The notes beneath the pieces are model-generated. The model was not told the DNA's origin, did no database searches, and saw nothing but the letters and a program-made list of their open reading frames with translations. This document shows, piece by piece, positions 60,949-64,000 of a DNA stretch of 64,000 bases. The stretch covers positions 58,444-122,443 of the forward strand of contig NZ_JAFEUV020000015.1 in NCBI RefSeq assembly GCF_017355915.2, written 5' to 3'. This DNA is from Telluribacter roseus. GTDB lineage: Bacteria; Bacteroidota; Bacteroidia; Cytophagales; Spirosomataceae. Position 1 is the stretch's first letter; each line of letters begins with the position of its first letter. A program made the translations under genes and the position numbers.

Positions 60949-62427
60949 TTATTCGATAATACCGTTTCCTAAGCGCTTCGTCGGCTCCTGCACATCGTGC
61001 ACAAAGCCATTTACTACCGCGTAGCGTACCTTACCGTTTTTTCTTAATATAAAGGAAGCCGTTTCGCCCATTTGTACTGGTCCTGAGTACACCTGGCCTT
61101 TACGAAGTACATGCAGCGGATGCACCGTGAAGTACAGGCCCAGGGTACGTGTGTTGGCATCGGGGGTGAGGGTCACGTAGGTATAGCCCTGCTTCAGGAG
61201 CTCCCAGGAATCTACCTTGCTCAGTTCGGTCATGTTCTTGAAAGGGGTAGGGTATACCTTTCCGCGTTCTATGACATAATCCGTAGCATCTATCTCCTGA
61301 CTGCCGTAATGGGTCGAAAGGTCGCCGTACTCTTCGATCTTGCTATGGTAGAAGAATTTGGTGGCATTGGCATAGTTCACCTCATTTCGGTTTATACCCA
61401 GATCGGTCCGGTACTGCTTTCCCCCCTGCCTCACGGTAGCGTTACGGATCAGGAGGTCGAATAAGTACCTTTCGTTTTCGGGGATATGGTAGTAGTCGTT
61501 GCGGTATTCCTGCGTCAGTGACTCGTCCGCAATAGCACCCAGCGCCGACAGGATCGCCACAAAGTTGAGCTTGCGGATGTATTGCTTCTCGGGGTCCCCG
61601 GCGTAGCCTCCCGACTCGATCAGGATCAGCGTTGTCCCCCATTTCTGCACATTATCACCAAAGGCACGAGGCTCGTGGTCGTCGGCGTAGCGGGCTACCT
61701 GCCCGGGTATAAAGTGCTGCAGCATCCGGTTCATCCGTACGATCAGCTGCATGGAGCGCTCCCGCACCGGATTGATCGAGCGCTCGTAGTCGTAGGCCGT
61801 AGCCAGGAAGGAGATGGTAGCTACCTTAGGGCTGCGTCCGGCGGAGTAGCGGGGGCTCTGATCGTGCAGGTTAAATCCGTACTCGGGCTTCAGGCTCTGC
61901 TGTAACCCTTTCAGTATCCGGCTTTCGGGCGTCTGCAGGTACAGGGCGTCGCGGTTCATGTCGATTCCCTGAGCGGTACGGCGCTGGTAGCGCTCGGCTC
62001 CGTCGGGGTTGAGCATCGGCACAAAGTACAGCGTGGTACTATCCAGCAACTGCTTCCGGAACCCATCAAAGCCATCGTTGCGAGCCTCCAGAAAGTTGAA
62101 TATATCAAAGATAGCCATGGTAGCGGTCGGCTCATCACCGTGCATCTGCGACCATAGCAGTACCTTGTGGGGACCGCGTCCGACCTTGACCATGCGTATG
62201 TCGCGCCCCTCGTACGATTCTCCGACCTTGGTGATCTCGTATAGGGGGTTTCCCTCCCTTTGCTGGATCAGGGCCTGCACATCATTGTGTTTGAATCGGC
62301 GCTGGGTGAGGGAAGCTTCGCGGTAGGTAGTGTGGGTATCGTGCAGGCGACGCGCCAGTTCAGTAGGCTGGGCCAGCGTCGCAGAAGCAGCAAGTACAGA
62401 CATAGCAACAGATAAAAGAGCTTTCAT
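60949..62427 (-). CDS. M14-family zinc carboxypeptidase, secreted
   Basis: About 492 residues from the Met at 62427, which opens a clean signal peptide (MKALLSVAMSVLAASATLAQ); an in-frame start at 62448 adds 7 residues. Zinc ligands lie in SQMHGDEPTATMA (HxxE, about 96-99 in this numbering) and FNLHDQSPR (third ligand). PMLNPDGAERYQRRTAQGIDMNRDA gives the substrate Arg/Asn region, and the catalytic Glu is in LILIESGGYAG. The last 150 residues form a beta-domain with repeated YVT/VNGF strands. It trims C-terminal residues from peptides or murein-like substrates in the periplasm. It is the gene upstream of the receptor pair but ends at its own terminator. Confidence 0.9.
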   Translation of the reverse strand: MKALLSVAMSVLAASATLAQPTELARRLHDTHTTYREASLTQRRFKHNDVQALIQQREGNPLYEITKVGESYEGRDIRMVKVGRGPHKVLLWSQMHGDEPTATMAIFDIFNFLEARNDGFDGFRKQLLDSTTLYFVPMLNPDGAERYQRRTAQGIDMNRDALYLQTPESRILKGLQQSLKPEYGFNLHDQSPRYSAGRSPKVATISFLATAYDYERSINPVRERSMQLIVRMNRMLQHFIPGQVARYADDHEPRAFGDNVQKWGTTLILIESGGYAGDPEKQYIRKLNFVAILSALGAIADESLTQEYRNDYYHIPENERYLFDLLIRNATVRQGGKQYRTDLGINRNEVNYANATKFFYHSKIEEYGDLSTHYGSQEIDATDYVIERGKVYPTPFKNMTELSKVDSWELLKQGYTYVTLTPDANTRTLGLYFTVHPLHVLRKGQVYSGPVQMGETASFILRKNGKVRYAVVNGFVHDVQEPTKRLGNGIIE

Positions 62428-62685
62428 ACATTTATTCGATGTCACCAACGGGAGGGGGTATACCTGACCATTGGTCCAAAGGGTTTCTCTTACACATCAG
62501 ATAGGACCTACAAAAGTAATCATTGTGAATGGGTTGCTATGATAGTCAGCCTTTATTTATCTGCCGGATACTCTTTAAATTTACATCAGCTTGTAATCCC
62601 AAAGGATCGACAAATCGTTATTAGTACTCTGGAAAAGGTACAGGGGCTACGCTGGTAGGATAGACACTATATAATAATAGGGTGT

Positions 62686-63594
62686 ATGGATTTCGGAAAA
62701 GTAGAAGATATAACGCAGGTAGATTTTACGCTCCCGCCCGACCACCCTCACACGGCGCTGGTCCTGACTAATAGCGGGGGTACCGCTACCCGGCAGGTAT
62801 ACATAGGTCCGCCGATCTGGGCCAATAAGGAGTGGGTAGGCAAGATCTATCCCGTCAATACTAAAGATAAGGACTTCCTGTACCACTACTCCCGCCAGTT
62901 CAATACCATTGAGCTCAACAGTACCTACTACCAGATACCCAGTGCTGATACCGTGAAGCGCTGGCGGGAGACGGTACCTTCCGGCTTTCGCTTTTGTCCC
63001 AAATGGCCGCAGGCCATCAGCCACGAGGCGCAGCTCCTAGGCGTTAGCCTGCTTACCAATCAGTTTGTGGAGTCGGTACTGGGCTTTGAAGACAACCTGG
63101 GTACTACCTTTCTGCAGCTCTCACCGGCCTTCAATCCGGCCCGGCTGCCCACGCTGATCCGCTTCCTGAAAGCGCTGCCTCAGGGGTTTCCTATAGCCAT
63201 TGAGTTCAGGCATGCGGCCTGGTTTATAGACGAGTACCGCTGGCACCGGGTACTGGAGACCCTGCACGAATTGGGGGCGGGTACTATACTTACCGACGTA
63301 GCCGGACGGCGCGACGTGCTGCATATGGGCCTTTCGACGCCGGTAGCGGCTCTTCGCTTTGTCGGCCACGAGCTGCACCCAACCGACTACACCCGCACCG
63401 ACTCCTGGGTGCAGCGGCTGCGGGAGTGGTTTGAGCAGGGACTGCAGACGGCCTACATATTTATACACTGCGGCGAAAACCTGCTGGCCCCCGAGCTCAC
63501 CAAATACTGGGTGGAGCAGCTAAACCAGCAAATAGGATTATCTTTAGAAGAACCTTCGATCCGGATTCAGCCCATACAAGGTTCTCTTTTTTGA
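62686..63594 (+). CDS. DUF72 domain-containing protein
   Basis: 302 residues. The DUF72 TIM-barrel-like body starts at about 38 (VYIGPPIWANKEWVGKIYP) with the family blocks FNTIELNSTYYQIPSADTVKRWRETVPSGFRFCPKWPQAISH and FLKALPQGFPIAIEFRHAAWF, and closes with LRFVGHELHPTDYTRTDSWV. The N-terminal 37 residues are an extension not typical of the core family. DUF72 function remains unproven. It is cytoplasmic, divergent from the M14 gene, and the last complete gene before the leader region. Confidence 0.88.
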   Translation: MDFGKVEDITQVDFTLPPDHPHTALVLTNSGGTATRQVYIGPPIWANKEWVGKIYPVNTKDKDFLYHYSRQFNTIELNSTYYQIPSADTVKRWRETVPSGFRFCPKWPQAISHEAQLLGVSLLTNQFVESVLGFEDNLGTTFLQLSPAFNPARLPTLIRFLKALPQGFPIAIEFRHAAWFIDEYRWHRVLETLHELGAGTILTDVAGRRDVLHMGLSTPVAALRFVGHELHPTDYTRTDSWVQRLREWFEQGLQTAYIFIHCGENLLAPELTKYWVEQLNQQIGLSLEEPSIRIQPIQGSLF

Positions 63595-63625
63595 AAATTT
63601 ATGCATCGCTCTTGCAAAGTTTTTC

Positions 63626-63633
63626 TACCTTTG
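63626..63633 (+). promoter_or_regulatory. -7 box of the histidine leader transcript
   Basis: TACCTTTG matches TAnnTTTG exactly and ends 4 bases before the leader ATG, so transcription would start at or near that ATG (leaderless start). A TTG at 63612-63614 is too close for a standard -33 element. Confidence 0.45.
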
Positions 63634-63637
63634 TGCC

Positions 63638-63700
63638 ATGACAAACGCAGGAACATATCATCTCCACCATCGATTGCTTACAATCGGGTCCATCGGGTGA
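63638..63700 (+). CDS. putative histidine-operon leader peptide (20 aa)
   Basis: The frame encodes MTNAGTYHLHHR followed by LLTIGSIG and a TGA stop. Three of four successive codons (CAT CTC CAC CAT) are His except one Leu. It directly follows a strong -7 box and precedes alternative hairpins and a T-tailed terminator (63750-63786), the classical layout of a his attenuator. The his structural genes would be expected next but are not in the window. Too short to be a normal protein. Confidence 0.6.
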   Translation: MTNAGTYHLHHRLLTIGSIG

Positions 63701-63786
63701 TGTGTTTTTGCGAGTAAAGGTGTAATAAGGTTGAATACATAGTACCCCAGAAGCCCGGTTCTTTTCAGAGTCGGGCTTCGTTTTTT
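63671..63786 (+). promoter_or_regulatory. attenuator region with pause hairpin and terminator
   Basis: A CGATTG-CTTA-CAATCG hairpin (63671-63686) overlaps the leader ORF. The terminator stem has arms 63750-63761 and 63768-63779 (core GAAGCCCG / CGGGCTTC), loop TTTTCA, and T-run TTTTTT at 63781-63786. Ribosome stalling on His codons would be expected to favour read-through. Confidence 0.6.
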
Positions 63787-63950
63787 ACCTTAACCTGATG
63801 GCAGCGGCCAACCGCCACCGGCCATTATTGGGAAAGGATAGTTACTTAGTAAGTACTACGGGTAAGTTTTATTGAACAAGAACCCGTAGCTAATACCTAA
63901 TTGTACTGGTTACTAAGGTTATAGAATATTTGGTATAAAATTTATAGTTT
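63787..63950. other. short non-coding gap with nested inverted repeats before the transposase start
   Basis: No gene is seen. CTTAGTAA (63845-63852) pairs with TTACTAAG (63910-63917), and inside it CTACGGGT (63856-63863) pairs with ACCCGTAG (63882-63889), giving a two-tier hairpin. It may be part of the mobile element's end. Confidence 0.45.
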
Positions 63951-64000
63951 ATGTTGGTTATGAAACTCCATAAAAATGCTAGCCTTACTCTAAGGCAGCG
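63951..64000 (+). mobile_element. start of a probable IS481-type transposase (runs off the window)
   Basis: From the ATG at 63951 or 63960 the frame reads MKLHKNASLTLRQR, which resembles the N-terminal opening HKNARLT followed by an HTH in IS481-family transposases. Only about 14-17 residues are visible, so neither the DDE domain nor the terminal repeats can be checked. If real, the element sits just downstream of the histidine leader. Confidence 0.5.

Noticed and set aside
1..64000. tRNA, rRNA or CRISPR loci
   Set aside because: I scanned for T-loop-like GTTCGAATC blocks and regularly spaced repeats and saw none; this was by eye, so a tRNA search program could still find one.

Overview
The window looks like a chromosomal segment of a Bacteroidota bacterium, most likely of the order Cytophagales. 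The reasons are a secreted protein with a C-terminal type IX secretion (T9SS) sorting tail, many SPII lipoproteins, a TonB-dependent receptor with an N-terminal carboxypeptidase-regulatory-like domain, LytS/LytTR signalling, PD40/OmpA proteins, tricorn protease, DUF6702 and DUF349 proteins, weak Shine-Dalgarno sequences and -7 boxes resembling TAnnTTTG. Genus cannot be set from sequence alone. The tetranucleotide GTAC is strikingly frequent throughout, except in one AT-rich gene.

Layout. 1-5.4 kb: the end of a truncated gene, a lipoprotein alpha/beta-hydrolase, a beta-helix lipoprotein, a GT1-type glycosyltransferase and an exported protein of unknown function. 5.5-9.6 kb: three tandem LytS-type histidine kinases that converge, with no spacer, on one LytTR response regulator. 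9.8-13.6 kb: an OmpA/PD40 protein, a LOG-family protein and the peptidoglycan-recycling ligase Mpl, with a 36-bp inverted repeat between the last two. 13.9-18.2 kb: a sialate O-acetylesterase, a foreign-looking FRG-domain gene and a membrane-anchored aspartyl protease with a PDZ domain. 18.5-23.4 kb: a decayed esterase pseudogene, a Crp/Fnr regulator, an S33 hydrolase, a lactate permease and a DUF1801 fusion protein. 23.5-30.7 kb: a glycan-modification cluster holding two polytopic GT-C-like proteins, a polysaccharide deacetylase, an acyltransferase 3 and a T9SS-secreted SASA esterase. 30.9-40.5 kb: a lipoprotein, tricorn protease, a tandem pair of PD40 lipoproteins, EttA and a DUF349 protein.

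40.5-51.5 kb is the clearest functional unit, hexuronate catabolism. A LacI regulator with a palindromic operator candidate and an ECF sigma factor precede uxuA-uxaC and exuT-kdgK-eda; a uxaB-family reductase follows on the opposite strand. No separate fructuronate reductase is present, so the uxaB-like enzyme may fill that step. 51.6-56.2 kb holds housekeeping proteolysis genes (lon, rseP) and a DUF6702 protein. 56.5-62.4 kb holds a TonB receptor/lipoprotein pair and an M14 carboxypeptidase. 62.7-64 kb holds a DUF72 protein, a probable histidine attenuation leader (His-rich 20-aa peptide plus terminator), and the beginning of what looks like an IS481-type transposase running off the end.

No tRNA, rRNA or CRISPR array was seen. 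Intrinsic terminators (perfect GC-rich stems) are unusually easy to see in this genome and mark most transcription-unit ends.
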